Source: Sitta carolinensis
Taxonomy: Eukaryota; Chordata; Aves; Passeriformes; Sittidae
Length of the DNA stretch: 64,000 bases
Assembly: GCA_032173965.1 (NCBI GenBank)
Contig: CM063312.1
Location: 124,001-188,000, forward strand
Direction: 5' to 3'
The notes under the pieces were generated by a model, which was given only the letters and a program-made list of their open reading frames with translations, was not told the DNA's origin and did not search any database. Positions 1-11,376 of this stretch are shown here, in pieces. Numbering within the stretch: position 1 is the stretch's first letter; each line of letters opens with the position of its first letter. The translations under genes were made by a program, and so were the position numbers.

Positions 1-779
1 TCTCACAAATGGGGCCCTGTGTGAGGAAGAGAAAAGCTATCACATCTGCTACCCTGTGTGGTTCTGGAGGGAAAAAACTCCCACATCTGGACCTGTGAGA
101 GGCAGATGAAAAACTCCCACGTCAGGAGCCCTCAAAACAACAAAACTTATCCTCAAAACAACAAAACTTATCACTGGGCAGAAGCTGAAAAATAAAAGAA
201 TATCTCTGGAGAAGGGACCTGGACCTCCTGAGCATTTTGAGACCACTCGAGAGGAACCCGAATGCCCTGAGCTGCTGGACAGACCACAGACAGGACTCCA
301 AGAGCCAAGAAATCCAGAACTCCAGGACTGGTGAGCAAGTTCAAAACTAGAACTGAGAGGGTTGCTCTCACAAAATAAAAGCAGATGCAATTAATATCCT
401 GGAGGAATTATCCAGGGGGGATCCAATGAAAACTTCCACGGGAAGACTTAAAAAATTTATTATCCTGGGTCAAACAGGAATTCCTAACAATTTTTTATTT
501 TACAATTTTCTCCATTTCCGAATGAAAAAGGCGAGGTGGGGGAGGGAGAATCTTCTCTGCGTTAATCAGAGTCTTTTTTCTATCTCTTCTATCGCGTTTG
601 CGGACATGGGCCCCGTCTCTGAAGGCGTGGTCTCAGCACCCTGCCCTCTTCCCATCCCATGCCACCCCCCCGCCACCATCCAAACACCAGAAGTAGTTTC
701 AAAAGCCCAGCCAACCTCCATCCCCGGTAGGCGCGGTTAAAAAGCGCCCCTTCACTACTTAAAATACATCGAAAGCGGC
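1..779. other. No gene recognised
   Basis: No convincing exon or RNA gene is visible. The first 130 bases hold short imperfect direct repeats built around an 'aactcccac' phrase, and near 130-170 a 22-base 'tcctcaaaacaacaaaactta'-type phrase occurs twice. This could be the end of an unclassified LTR, but no TG...CA boundary can be fixed. Confidence 0.4.
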
Positions 780-1480
780 TTTTCAGTGCACGCAGGTCGG
801 GGAAGCCCCCACGCACCGGTCTCACCGCGCCCCGGCGCCGGCTTGCTCACCCCGCCCGCTCTGCACCGGCGATCCCGCTCTGCACCGGCGATCCCGGCGA
901 TGCCGCTCTGCACCGGCGATCCCGCTCTGCACCGGCGATCCCGGCGATGCCGCTCTGCACCGGCGATCCCGCTCTGCACCGGCGATCCCGGCGATGCCGC
1001 TCTGCACCGGCGATCCCGGCGATCCCGCTCTGCATCGGCGATCCCGCTCTGCACGGGCGATCCCGCTCTGCACGGGCGATCCCGCTCTGCACCGGCGATC
1101 CCGGCGATGCCGCTCTGCATCGGCGATCCCGCTCTGCACGGGCGATCCCGCGGTCCCCCCACACGCATCCCCCCGGCTCCGCCGGGCCGAGGGGGCCGTC
1201 ACCCCCGCTCCTGCACTTCTTCCGAGTTTGAAACATCTCGGCACTGAGACCGCGCCGCACGGCCCTTCCCCGCCGCCGGCAGGACGCGGGGCTGCCGCTC
1301 CCCACACGGCCCCGCACTCTCCACGCGTGCCCTCCACGAAGGGCGGCAGGCGTCGGGACACGCGGGCTGCCCCCCGCTCCTTCCACCGCGGCGTGCGGGA
1401 AAGGAATCCCCGCCCCTCCTGCCCCCTCCGCCCCGCCCGAACCCCCTGGCCCCCTCCTGCCCCCTCCACCCCATCACTAC
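780..1480. promoter_or_regulatory. GC-rich CpG island of unknown gene
   Basis: The block is very GC-rich and CpG-dense and stands out from AT-rich flanks. It could be the promoter of a gene outside the window or of one lost in rearrangement. No CCAAT box or first exon could be assigned, and much of the CpG content comes from the embedded minisatellite, so promoter function is only inferred. Confidence 0.4.
846..1154. repeat. GC-rich ~20-bp minisatellite
   Basis: Tandem copies of a unit close to 'ccggcgatcccgctctgca' run about 300 bp. Shorter 'gatcccgg'/'gatgccg' spacers alternate with the full unit, giving a higher-order pattern. All six frames stay open across it because the unit lacks stop codons, so the long open frames here are composition artefacts. 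Confidence 0.9.
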
Positions 1481-2999
1481 GGGCATGGCACGGGCGGATT
1501 CCAGCTCAGTTCCAGCCACGGTGACACAAGACAGCGCTGCCCCCTCCCCACCCCACCTATTCCTAAACCGTGGACAGCAGCAAGCAGCCAACAACTCCTG
1601 CATCAATTCCTCAGTAATCTCCGTCCAGCCCAAGCATGCCTTCCCGCTCCAAACCCCTCATAAGGTTTTCAAAACAACTTATTCCAGCACAGACTGTCAT
1701 TGCTATCCTCTCTGCGAGCTTCAAAAATGAACATTTCTTTTTTTTTTTTTTTTTTTTTTTTTTGTACGACAATCTGCAACACACAATATCCCAGGAAATT
1801 GGGGAGTCTCGGGACAGAGACAACACTTACAGCACAGAACGATCCAGCTGACATTATTGGCAGTCTGCAATCAAAAATCAGAACTCAGCTTCACCAATAT
1901 TCCGGTTCATCATCATTATGCACTGCCAAGGGACTTTCTACAACAGCTGTTTCTCCAACTTAAAAAAATGTACTGAAGACTTACTACCTCAAAATAGTGC
2001 ACTGGTTTCCCAGACCTCATCCTCAGGATGATATGGCGTGGCCCTGCCTGAACCCGCTGTAAATATCCCTTCAATGTAAATATCCCTTCAATGTAAAAAT
2101 ATCCCTTCAATGTCTGTATTTTTGCCATCTTCAGTTCTACTGGTTTCAGCCAATTTCCTCAAGGTGCACAGATGCAAAGACCCTTCCCCATTCCTCAACA
2201 GAAAGGGGAGGGGGGATAGGTGCATGGATTTTCTTCACTAAAAGAAGAAAATGCATCATTGCAAATTACGAATCCACAGAATGTTGATATGGATATGGCT
2301 CCAGTGTTTGGATTTTTAGTGTCTTTCTGTGTTAACAGTATCAAAATAAATCAAAAAGTTTATGGATATTAGTTTAATTTTTTTTTTGTTTGTATTTAAT
2401 GTGAATTTATTAATGAGTACTCAATGTGAAGCTTCATTGTTAAATTTAGATAATAATAAGTTATGTTTTATCACTTCAGAAGTTAATAAAGTTAGGTTTT
2501 ATTCAGTTCATTTTTTGGTTATTATTTAAGTTGCTCTAGACTTTATTAGTAAGTAATTTAATGTTTCTCTGTTTCATCTTTTATTGTTATAGATAGAAAA
2601 TGCTTTAAAAATCTTATTTGACTTTTTAAGATAGTTACTATTGATTAATTGGTACACTGATTATACAGTATAAATTTACTAACTTTCTTAATAGACATTA
2701 TTCATTTATTCATAAGTTATTATTACTATAAAGCTGGCTTTTTCATATGTTCTAAGATTTGTGTGTGTGTGTGTGTAAGACATGTCATTTTCAAGATCTC
2801 TTCTTTTGTTTTTAGAGGCTTTTTCATATGTCCTAACATTTTTGTGTGTGTGTGCGTGTGCCACAAGTCAGTCTCAAAATCTCTTCTTTTGTTTACAAAA
2901 CTTCAGAGAAAGATATTTGTACAAGAACTTTAGCAGTTTGTTGTGGATTTATCTCTTATCCAAAAAAGTTTTATTCACAATTTCTATAATTGAGTTTTG
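1481..2999. other. Gene-free AT-rich stretch with poly-T
   Basis: No coding exon is recognised. A poly-T run of about 25 bases lies at about 1738-1763. From 2350 the sequence becomes strongly AT-rich. A 17-bp unit 'taaatatcccttcaatg' is repeated three times at 2059-2113. Confidence 0.5.
2735..2903. repeat. Tandem duplication of ~82 bp carrying a TG microsatellite
   Basis: Two adjacent diverged copies each contain 'ctttttcatatgt', then a (TG)n run, then 'atctcttcttttgtt'. The first copy has a pure (GT)n run near 2760; the second is interrupted by GC and GCGT. Confidence 0.75.
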
Positions 3000-3835
3000 G
3001 TTTTAAATATGCTAGAGAATTCTCCTCCAATTGGGGTCTGGGCACTGGCCACGCCCTGGTTCTACCTGGAAGAGAAATTGTTGAGAACCTCAAATGCCTT
3101 CTGTATCAAAATAATATGCAAGCCCTTTGACTTAAAAAATTCGACCTTATTAATATAGCAGCTGGACCTATTTTTAAGAAGTGAATCTTGGGGAATTATA
3201 AATCTAAATATAATGCTTCAACTTTTCATTGATTTAAATTTATCAGCTGATTGTAGACTCAGAGATGATGACACAAATTTTTTATAAATGCCAATTACCA
3301 AATTTCATATATGTTATCAATTGTGTCTATTGTCTGTATTATTCTTAATTGTTGTACCTGAATGATTGCCGATTCCTCTAAGTTCCTAATGTTACTGTGT
3401 ATTGTTTTATGAGAACAAAGTGACAGATGTCACTCCAAACCATATCATTCACAGCAGTGCAACATCTTGGTGTAATTCAACTGTAGAAATGATCACAATG
3501 AGCAATTTGTTAACTGCTGTTCAAGGTGTGAGACAGGCAGCTCTGCAAAACAGGGCTGCAACTTGTTGGATCATTCAAAATCTATTCACAAAAGTATACA
3601 ACAATTAGAAGATAAAATAGCAGAACTTGGGAAAAAAATGAATCTTTGTAGGATGATATGTCAATCAGCTTGATCTTTTGCCCACATGAAGAAAATTTTG
3701 AAGCTAGGTTTGCATGTATTAATTGGTATTTTAATTCTTTTAATGTCTGTGCCATGTCTGTTTCATTTGTGTGTCAGACAAGCAACGGACAAAACTGCTA
3801 AAGAAGTGGTTATGGTTCAGAACAGGAAGGGGAGA
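3000..3835 (+). pseudogene. Decayed ERV envelope remnant (transmembrane subunit)
   Basis: Two short frames at 3402-3608 and 3686-3982 look like pieces of a retroviral transmembrane envelope subunit. The first has a heptad-rich stretch ending in the 'LQNRA' motif typical of the region before the immunosuppressive-like segment. The second begins with a hydrophobic anchor (about 25 residues of I/L/V/M) followed by a basic tail. Stops and a frame change separate them. A purine-rich 'aggaagggga' tract at about 3825 looks like a polypurine tract directly before an LTR start. Upstream SU-like sequence is too decayed to read. This is non-coding today. Confidence 0.6.
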
Positions 3836-4035
3836 TGTTGCAGTCCAAAATGCAAGAATATTTCTCTGCATATTTTAAAGGATCTGAACCCCTTGAAAAA
3901 CACTATTTTTAACCTTGGTCCATGGGAAGGGCTTCCCAGGCTTTGGGATGAAACAGAGATCTTAAGAATGCAAATTAGATAGTAGCATAGTATGTCATTC
4001 ACAGGGTGAGAATTTTAGATTTTTGGCTTTGTTAG
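3836..4035 (+). mobile_element. LTR fragment, family F (plus copy)
   Basis: Starts with TGTTGCAG directly after a polypurine-like tract, as expected for a 3' LTR. About 130 bp from 3890 to 4035 match the reverse complement of 26,900-27,030, including 'cccaggctttgggatg', so this is a dispersed LTR family. It is cut off near 4035 where a second ERV begins. Confidence 0.6.
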
Positions 4036-4384
4036 TGTAATATATGTTATGGAATATATGGAACCTACGCGGGAAAACTCATTTTCATGTGTAAAGCCTG
4101 AAACTCGGGGAGTTCGGGGGTTGATCACGGGGAGTTCTCTGGTGTTTGAGAAACTGGTAAGCATTTTTGATCCAGGACTTGGTAAGTCCGGGCAGGGAAG
4201 AAAAGGAGAGGTATTAGAGAGCTCATCTACAGACTGGTTCGCTGTGAGGATAGTAGACTGGAAATACTGAACAAAGACTAGGCATAAATACAGTACCAGT
4301 TAAAATTTAGGATCCTTTTTGGAACTCACTGCAGAGTTATGGTAAGGAGACTCTAGTAAAATAGTTTGTTGTATTTCCAAGAAA

Positions 4385-4533
4385 GATGGGATGAAGAAAA
4401 GCAGAAAGCACAAGCGAAGGTATTGGTAGCAGCAGTTAGGGAAGCCCAAAAACAGGAATGGGCCCCAGACCCTGTAAAATCAACACAGAACCATCAACCT
4501 CAGAGGAGACAGAACCCCTCTCAAACTAGAAAC
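4385..4533 (+). pseudogene. gag fragment (capsid end / nucleocapsid edge) of ERV at 4-8 kb
   Basis: The conceptual frame reads a charged, alanine-rich helix followed by a Q/P-rich basic stretch, matching the segment between capsid and zinc knuckle in the related gag at 33.8 kb. It ends at a TAG near 4531 without a zinc knuckle and is followed at once by integrase sequence, marking the deletion junction. Confidence 0.6.
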
Positions 4534-4903
4534 TAAGATGTGCTGGTTAAAATGTCTCCCTTAGCTTTACTAAGCATCAGGACCATGCCTCATTCTGAGA
4601 CAGGGCTATCATCTTTCAAAATGTTATATGGAATGCCTTATGAACATGGAATACCAGTAGGACACCCTAAGAGAGAAGATGGACAAATCTAATAAAATAC
4701 AGCCAGGAGATAAAGTGCTTGTAAAGGCCTGGAAGGAAGTCCCCCTCACCCCTCACTGGCAAGGCCCTTTTCTTGTCCTTTTAACCACAGACTCAGCAGT
4801 TCAGACAGCGGAGAAAGGCTGGACTCATGCGTCTCGGGTGCAAAGGATCGAACACCAGGAAGGGACACCTGAGTGGAAAGTCACCTCTGCCCTGGAGATG
4901 TAA
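4534..4903 (+). pseudogene. Integrase C-terminal fragment
   Basis: The segment starting near 4550 corresponds to the end of the integrase catalytic core, and 4679-4903 to the C-terminal GPY/F-type domain (GDKVLVKAW, then GPFLVLL, then KGWTHASRV). It aligns with the same part of the provirus at 37.2-37.6 kb. A frame change separates the two parts. No catalytic D,D,E residues remain. Confidence 0.8.
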
Positions 4904-6680
4904 AGATAAAATTGCATCAGCCGAGGAAATGACTGAGGGGCACCAGATAAGGTGCATAGAGACTGGTTGTGAATGCTATCCATTTGTCAACTTTAGATGC
5001 GAATGTTGTCATGAGGTTTGGGTCACACATTGTAGAAGGGAATATAGGCCTAAGGGCCCGTGCACGAGGTGTCTGGAGGAAGGACAGCTTCTGACTAGCT
5101 GTATCTTAGTACTTGCTACTAATCTGGGCATAATAAAATCAGACTCCCTGGGGTGGTTTCGACTGTATCAAAACAGGATAGGGGAAAAATTAAATTTAAA
5201 GGCTCAAATCCTAACAGTTGAGTGCCAAAGGACAAATAAAGTACCTTGCAGAGCAGATGCAGTCAAACTATCAAGGTGGGGTGCTTTTAGTAGGCGGTAT
5301 GCGGCTCGGTCCGAGTATGGAACCCAGAATATCCTTGCTGCCAAGAAGATGGTTTACCTCGCCGCTGGTGGCAACCCAGTGGGCGTAGGCAAGGATACAC
5401 CTATGGGGAATCCTGATGGGCCTGAGCCTAGTCGTGTGCAGCATGAGTAGCCTGCACCCAGGAAATCCACCCAGCACTGAGGGGCAGAGTCCAGAAATGA
5501 GTGTGGGCAATATTGATAGACTGTCCTGGAGGGACAAGAAGGGACAGAAACTTCAACATACCCAGCCCCAGAAAACTGCAGCAATGGTAAGAAAAGCAGG
5601 TACTGTACCTTAAATGGCACTCAATATAGAATATGTGAATTGGATGGGAAAACAAGTGTTATATCCAAAAAGCGACATCTAAGGACGGGCAGTCAGAAAC
5701 TCCCATACATAAAATGTATAGAAGGAATGCTGAACAGATACCTATTCCTACTTGTGGTCAATGTAATCACACGGTGTGGGTCAGGGGAAAAATGGAATCA
5801 ATATTTGTAAATTGTGACTGAATTAGGATTGTCCAATTGTTGGCTTTGCAGGGGGCTTAAATCGGCTGAAAAATGGCCTTGGAAAGGTGAGAGTTTGACT
5901 CCAGAGCAACTTCTAAAATGGGACAATGCTCTAATTACAAGAACGATACAGAGACCTGAGGGATGGGTCTTAGATCAAAGGGTAATTGGAACAATTTGTA
6001 TTAGTAGGGAAGGAAAGGAATATTCTGAAGTAGTGGGATATACCCCATGTATACCCACCCTAGCGGTGAACTCAAATAACCAAAGCAAGGTCTGGCAACC
6101 AGAACCTCCTGCTGGGTATTGGAGTCACAAAAAGGGGACCAACTGTGAACAGAGTGATAAAATTGGACTTTGTTGGAACAAAGGCTCTGGAGCTAACCCT
6201 TACTGATACCCGGAAGAATTAAGGGTTTCTGGAATGAACCAGAAAATACAAAAATTAAATGGAAAGCCCCGAAAGGGATATATTGGATATGTGAGGGAAA
6301 AGCATATAGCGAGTTACCCCAAAAATGGAAAGGATCATGCACTCTTGGACAGACTCGACTTGTTTTCTTCACACTACCCAGATCTGAAAGCAGCTTATTG
6401 GGAGCACCTCTGTATGAAACTTTAAATAGAAGAATGAGAGAAATAAAACAGAAATTCCCTGTTGTAGGCAGTAGCCAGACATGGGGCGAGGAGGAGTGTC
6501 CAGCAGAAAGAATAGTAGAATATTATGGCCCTGCAACGTGGGCCCAAGATGGGAGCTAGGGATATAGGACCCCAATTTATCTATTAAACAGATTAAAAAG
6601 GCTCCAGGTGGTAGTGGAGATTGTATCAAATCTTACCTCAGACATCCTCGAGTTATTATCAAGGCAACAATCCCAAATGT
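4904..6680 (+). pseudogene. Decayed envelope surface subunit
   Basis: Several short frames (for example 5814-6206 and 6234-6425) align in order with the envelope surface subunit of the provirus at 38.3-39.4 kb. A CWLC motif is visible near 5840 and a GPATWAQDG motif near 6530, followed by an in-frame TAG. Multiple stops and frame changes make it non-coding. Confidence 0.7.
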
Positions 6681-7231
6681 GAGCCTTTGTGTACCAAAAT
6701 CGGATAGCAGTAGATTACTTGTTAGTGGAAGAAGTGGGAGTCTGCAGAAAATCTAATGAATCTGAATGCTGTATAGAAATTGATTACGGGGAGGCTATCA
6801 AAGGCCTTGCAACAGAAATTAAAAGGGTGGCACATGTTCCAGACCAGAAATGGAATTCCACCCTCCAGGCATCTTGGCGGGATCATTTCTTTGAAGGAGC
6901 TTGGTGGAAGAAGGTAGTGTTTTTCATATTATGTTCAGTAGCCGGGGTTATATTTCTACTCTTCTTAATACCGTGTTTTATTAGACTGATACATTCAGTA
7001 GTAGAAGGTGTACAGAGAGCAGCTATGCCTATAGACCCAGAACGTGCTCCCAGGGGATTAAACCAAGTGTCCAAAGTAATGAAATTAGGACAAGGAGAAG
7101 TGAACAGTAAAGCAGCGGAAGCTCTGGCTAAGTTTGAGGAACAGACAAAAGGAGATGGGGTTGTTTATAGAATATATCAGGAAGTACCCCGAGGAGAATG
7201 GGAAAAAGACACAGAGATAGAAGAGGACTAA
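6681..7231 (+). pseudogene. Envelope transmembrane subunit, mostly open remnant
   Basis: A 180-codon frame from 6689 covers most of the transmembrane subunit: a conserved helix (QNRIAVDYLL), a C-X7-CC motif near residues 20-30, a hydrophobic membrane anchor around residues 90-110, and a long charged tail ending in acidic residues. The fusion-peptide side lies upstream in a stop-containing stretch. It is far more intact than the surface subunit, perhaps by chance. No start context suggests independent expression. Confidence 0.75.
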
Positions 7232-7323
7232 CAAGGAAGGTCCCTTTCCTTCTCCTAGAAACATTAGACAAATAGTTGATGAGAAGAGCACGAATTAATG
7301 TGTTTATGTAGAAGGGGAGGGAT

Positions 7324-7941
7324 TGTTATGTATGTTATGGAATAATTCGTGCTTATGTAAAATATATGTGAAATAAAAGTTGTACCTATGAAAGAAATTC
7401 TTAAGGTTTAAAAACATCACCTGCCAGAACCAGGGAAAAAGTTGCTTCATGGATTGTGGAACAGATGCCAGCTGAGAGAAAGACCTAATTAACAAACGAA
7501 AAGATGTGGCTCCTATGGAGATGGGTCCTCCCGAGGCAGTCCAGGAAACACCCAAGCAATGAATACTCGATCGGTATCGACAATCAAGATAGCCAGAGTC
7601 ATCAGGAATGTGCATTCCAATACCAGATTCCCTTAACAGCATTCATTGCTTCTCAGAAACGTTTGTCCAGTCCAACACAGAGAAAAGACTACATGAATAT
7701 ATGAGATCACAAAAGAATAGGAGAAACTCTGCCACAAGCAAAAAAAAAACTGTATAAAAACTACAACAGAGACGACATTCGTGAACAGACGGGATTCCAG
7801 ACGACAGAGCTCGGATCAGAGTTCACCCAGTATCGACGCTGCCCCTTTGATTGTGGCTATCGACGACCGAATTTTGGTTTCGAAATAAAAACCTATTTTC
7901 ATTTTTATTAATTCGGATTTATCATTTTATTACCTATAACA
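7324..7941 (+). mobile_element. 3' LTR of the ERV at 4-8 kb
   Basis: Begins TGTTATG just after the polypurine tract 'gaaggggagggat' and ends ...CTATAACA, giving imperfect inverted termini. A TATA-like 'tgtataaaaac' lies at about 7751 and a polyadenylation signal AATAAA at 7884-7889. Length is about 618 bp. Confidence 0.85.
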
Positions 7942-7961
7942 GTGAGAGAGTGAGAACATAC

Positions 7962-8435
7962 CTGCAGGAGGCTCCGGAGGCTGCACATCTTCATGGAGCC
8001 AAGCTGCTGGAGAAGCCTTGCCAGCAGGCTCATGTGGCAGGGAGCACAGCTGAGAACCGTTTCCATGGTGTGCCTGAGGCACCGGGGCACTGCAAGGGGG
8101 TGCCCAGGCTGAGAAGCCGCTGCCGGAGTTGTGAGCCCGGGTGCCTCCTGTGCCCCAGGCAGGGCCGTGGCTGTCAATGTGTGTGTGGCTGCAGGATTCC
8201 CCTCGTGCTCCTCGCAATTTCTCCTGGATTAAGGAGCTGATCGGCTGCTCCAGCACCTCCTGGGAGGTGCCACTCCACTGGGAATAGCACGTGAAATCCT
8301 CTTCTCTGATCACTCCCCAAGCCAGTAATTCCTTTAATAGTTCTGCACAGTGAGGGACAGCAGCTTTGATCTGCTCGGAATTCCGGTGGATGTGCTGCAG
8401 GACCTGGTCCCCAGCATACAAATCGTGGCCAGGAC
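7962..8435 (-). CDS. TTC3: TTC3 exon with frame-changing insertion
   Basis: Bounded by an acceptor (…ttttccag) at 8436-8437 and donor CAG|GTATGT at 7960-7961. The first ~75 codons match the conserved TTC3 segment (residues such as LLKELLAWGV and SLIQEK are visible). About 45 codons of Gly/Ser/Pro-rich sequence then follow without match. TTC3-like sequence resumes only in another frame (VLS...LARLLQQLGS pattern, about 7,970-8,060). A normal exon would need no such jump, and no GT-AG intron fits between the parts, so I read this as an insertion plus frameshift. Confidence 0.75.
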
Positions 8436-9726
8436 CTGGAAAATTAAAAATATCCAAAAGAGCAAGATTTCATGGCCTTGCTGCAGTTCAACTTTCAACT
8501 TTGGATTAAATGGCATTTCTAATTATTTGCTTTACACTGAAAAATTACAGGATTTAAATAATTATTTTTTCCATATATCCTGAGCGTTGAGAGTTTGATC
8601 CAACATTGATTTTAAGTTTGTTTAGAAAAACAAAGGTGTTCAAAGACACAAACACCTTGCCAAGATTTTAGGATGAAGTCACAGTGACCTGCAGTGGCTC
8701 CAAGGATCACAACTAAAGCTTAGACAGAGAAAAGCAGAGAACAAAGATTTAAAACAAAACAAACAGGAAATAAATGAAAGCGATCTTACAAATCCACAGG
8801 GAAGCCAAAATCTTCCAAATTTTCAGTATACAGGGAACAGGCACCCAGAGAACCCCAAGCATGGGATTAAAAAAAAAATACACCCAGAATATTTAACAGA
8901 GAATCCTAGGATATTATAAATTAATTATATCCAAGTTGATAATACAGACAAAAAAAATCAATTTTCCAACATTCCCCCTTTTTGTCTGCCCTGAGAAAAT
9001 GCAGGGGAAGTTCCCAGCTCTGGCATGAGGAACAGCCAACATCCAGCAAGGCAAAAGCTGAAGCTTCAAATGCCTACAAAGCCACAGACTGAAACATTTT
9101 TATTTCCCCCAGTCACCTGAAATGTACTTTTCAAGTCATTCCAGGTTTAAGATCAGTCTGTCTTTATTTGAGATATTTTTTTTCTCTAACATCATCCCAA
9201 GGTGCTTTTCCTGAAATCCCTTCTAAATGGGGATTTGGAGCTTTTCCCCTTTCCAGGCTGATTCTGCAGGGACCAGCCCAGGGAAAAATCAAAGTTTTCT
9301 ACAAGGAAAATTGAACCCCAACAGGAGTTAAACCCCAACAGGAGTCAAACCCCAACAGGAGTCAAACCCCCCAGCTGTTTGGACAATAAAACCAGAAGTG
9401 AAATAAAATTTGCAGTAAAACCGCTCATTTTTCACAGGGGGGTGATGTTCAGTATCAGGGTTCTGCTGGAATTGAACTGGGGACATTCACAATGCTGAGT
9501 CCATGGCTTTGTGATAACTCGGAACCCCAAAATCCCAGGAAAACTGAGGTTGGAAAAGCCTTCCAGGATCATCAAAGCCAAACTTTGACCCCACTGTGCC
9601 CCCAGCCCAGAGCTCCGAGTGCCGCCTCCTTCCTCGGCCACCCCAGGAACTCCAAACCCCCCATCCCAACACCCCCCCTTTCCATGGAGAAATCCCCAAA
9701 AATCCCCTGTGTACCCCTGTGCTGAC

Positions 9727-9851
9727 TGTACTGGGATTGTTCCTTCCCCTCCTGGTTTTCCTCAACTTTTTTCCTGGCAGAATTCCAGGCCTCTTCTCGC
9801 GCTTGTTTCTGCCGCAGTTTTCTTTCTTGCTTCATTTTGATCTTCCTAAGA
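9727..9851 (-). CDS. TTC3: TTC3 exon, basic coiled-coil region
   Basis: Acceptor 'tttttttgcag' at 9852-9853. The exon begins by completing a Ser codon from the previous exon and encodes a Lys/Arg/Glu/Gln-rich helix (KMKQERKLRQKQAREE), matching the charged region of TTC3 in position and character. The donor used is uncertain; TACA|GTCAGC at 9725-9726 gives the phase needed by the next exon. Confidence 0.75.
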
Positions 9852-10447
9852 CTGCAAAAAAAACCCCAAAACAACAATTCAGCAGCGAGGCAAATATTAA
9901 ATTAGGTGAAAATAGCACACTGAAAAGTAGAAATGGAATAAAAGTGGCCTTTTAACCACCAAACTTCATTAAAACATCAGTGTCCTCAAGATATAATGAC
10001 TTTTACTCCCATTAAAGATGTCTAAACTAGGATTGGTTTCAATACTCTTATCCTTAGTTTAGAACTCAGCATTTTCAACCAAATATTAACATTTTATTCT
10101 TTTCCTTTTTAAAAATCTATTTTGTTTGTCTTCTCAGCTTGGTTGCTCATTATTTAAAGGTTGCTTGACCAAAAAATTGCAAACACAGTTCTGCCAAGGG
10201 TCTGGGTATCAATAACCACAGCAGCAGCATAAAAAATACATTTTTATTTACACTTTCTAAACATTCACACAAAATAAATTCTGCGGAACAATTTAAATGA
10301 TTTTACCATTGGATGGCAATGGATTTTATCAGATTTTTTTTTGTTTATCAGGCAAAGGGCAAGGATAACTTTCCAAAATATTTGTAAAAAGGCATGAAAA
10401 TCCCTCCTGCTTTGCTCTCAAATGGATTCCAACAGGACAAACCTTAC

Positions 10448-10512
10448 CTTGAACATTTCTGTTTTATACAGGCCCTTCGTGGTTCCTTGGGTTTTGGAAT
10501 TTTTTGTTCAAA
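10448..10512 (-). CDS. TTC3: TTC3 exon (21 codons + 2 nt)
   Basis: Flanked by acceptor '…attttggtag' and donor AAG|GTAAGG. Encodes FEQKIPKPKEPRR... ending KQKCS, matching the corresponding TTC3 stretch in order and phase between the exon at 10,889 and the one at 9,851. Confidence 0.85.
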
Positions 10513-10888
10513 CTACCAAAATAAGGGATAGGACAGGAATTAAATTTGGGTTATGACAAAAGAAATCCCACAAACATTTCTGCTTCTCTCAGGTCAGTAT
10601 TGCCTTGGGGAGAATTCATTATCTGGGGAGAATTCTCCATCTTCCTGTGGCTCTGGGGAGTTATTCCTGAATTATTATTGAATTTATTGAATTCCAGTCC
10701 CCATCCATGACAATCTGACCAACACACAAGGCAATTCCTGTTCCACCAGAACAGGAAATTAATATTCCTCAATAATCCTCACATTCTGGGGTTAAGGCAG
10801 TACAATTTTTTTTAGCTACATTCTCATCTTCTCTTCATCCCCCCCTTAATATTCTAATTAATTTCATATAAAATACGACCATACTTAC

Positions 10889-10981
10889 TTCACATTTTAC
10901 CAACCCAGAAGAACTGAAAATAACTATTTTTGAAATAAGGCCTTTACAATCAGGAGTAAAACACATTTCCATAAGGAAATC
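10889..10981 (-). CDS. TTC3: TTC3 exon (31 codons, Cys-containing)
   Basis: Acceptor 'ttctcctgcag', donor GTGAA|GTAAGT. The peptide includes FTPDCKGLISKIVIFSS, one of the most conserved TTC3 strings. Phase 0 on both sides; no stop codon. Confidence 0.9.
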
Positions 10982-11376
10982 CTGCAGGAGAAAAGGACAC
11001 ACATAATAAAGGCATTTAAATCCACACTCCATTTATGTCCTGACACAAATTAATTCCTTAATTTGAGGTGACCAAAGCAATTAAAGGAAACACAATCCTA
11101 AACTCTTCCTGCATGTTGACTGAGAGCTGACTTGGGAAGGGCTGAAAATCAAAACTCATGGAAAATCTGGAGCATCTTTTCTTCTTTTATTCCCTCCTCC
11201 AACTTCACACCCAAGAGTCAATCTCGTAAAAATACTTTAGGAGTTCCTGATTTCCCTTCATTTTATCCCAGCTGCTGAATTTTGTGGAATTCCTTGACAT
11301 ATCTCAATGTTATGATCTTAAAAAAAAAAAAAAATTAAAAAAAAAATTAAAAATTCCAGTCTGGCAAAGACCTCAC

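Larger units (their letters stand above)
4036..7941 (+). mobile_element. Internally deleted gammaretrovirus-like ERV
   Basis: Order on the plus strand: a stub resembling the first 20 bases of its own 3' LTR (4036-4060), leader, gag nucleocapsid edge, then directly the integrase C-terminus, env, polypurine tract and a full 3' LTR. Most of gag and all of protease, reverse transcriptase and RNase H are gone through one internal deletion near 4534. Relatedness to the 30-40 kb provirus is clear in integrase and envelope, but the LTR is different. It is antisense to TTC3; its right edge lies 20 bp beyond the splice donor of the last visible TTC3 exon. Confidence 0.85.

Noticed and set aside
846..1154. 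Possible CRISPR-like array
   Set aside because: No unique spacers between constant repeats; it is a eukaryotic minisatellite.
755..1469. Long Arg/Ala/Gly-rich open frames on both strands
   Set aside because: They follow from the stop-free 20-bp GC minisatellite; no start context, domain or splice pattern.
4006..7947. GTGAGA at 4006-4011 and 7942-7947 as a target duplication of the ERV
   Set aside because: The left match is not next to an LTR start; the element appears to begin near 4036, so the match is probably chance.
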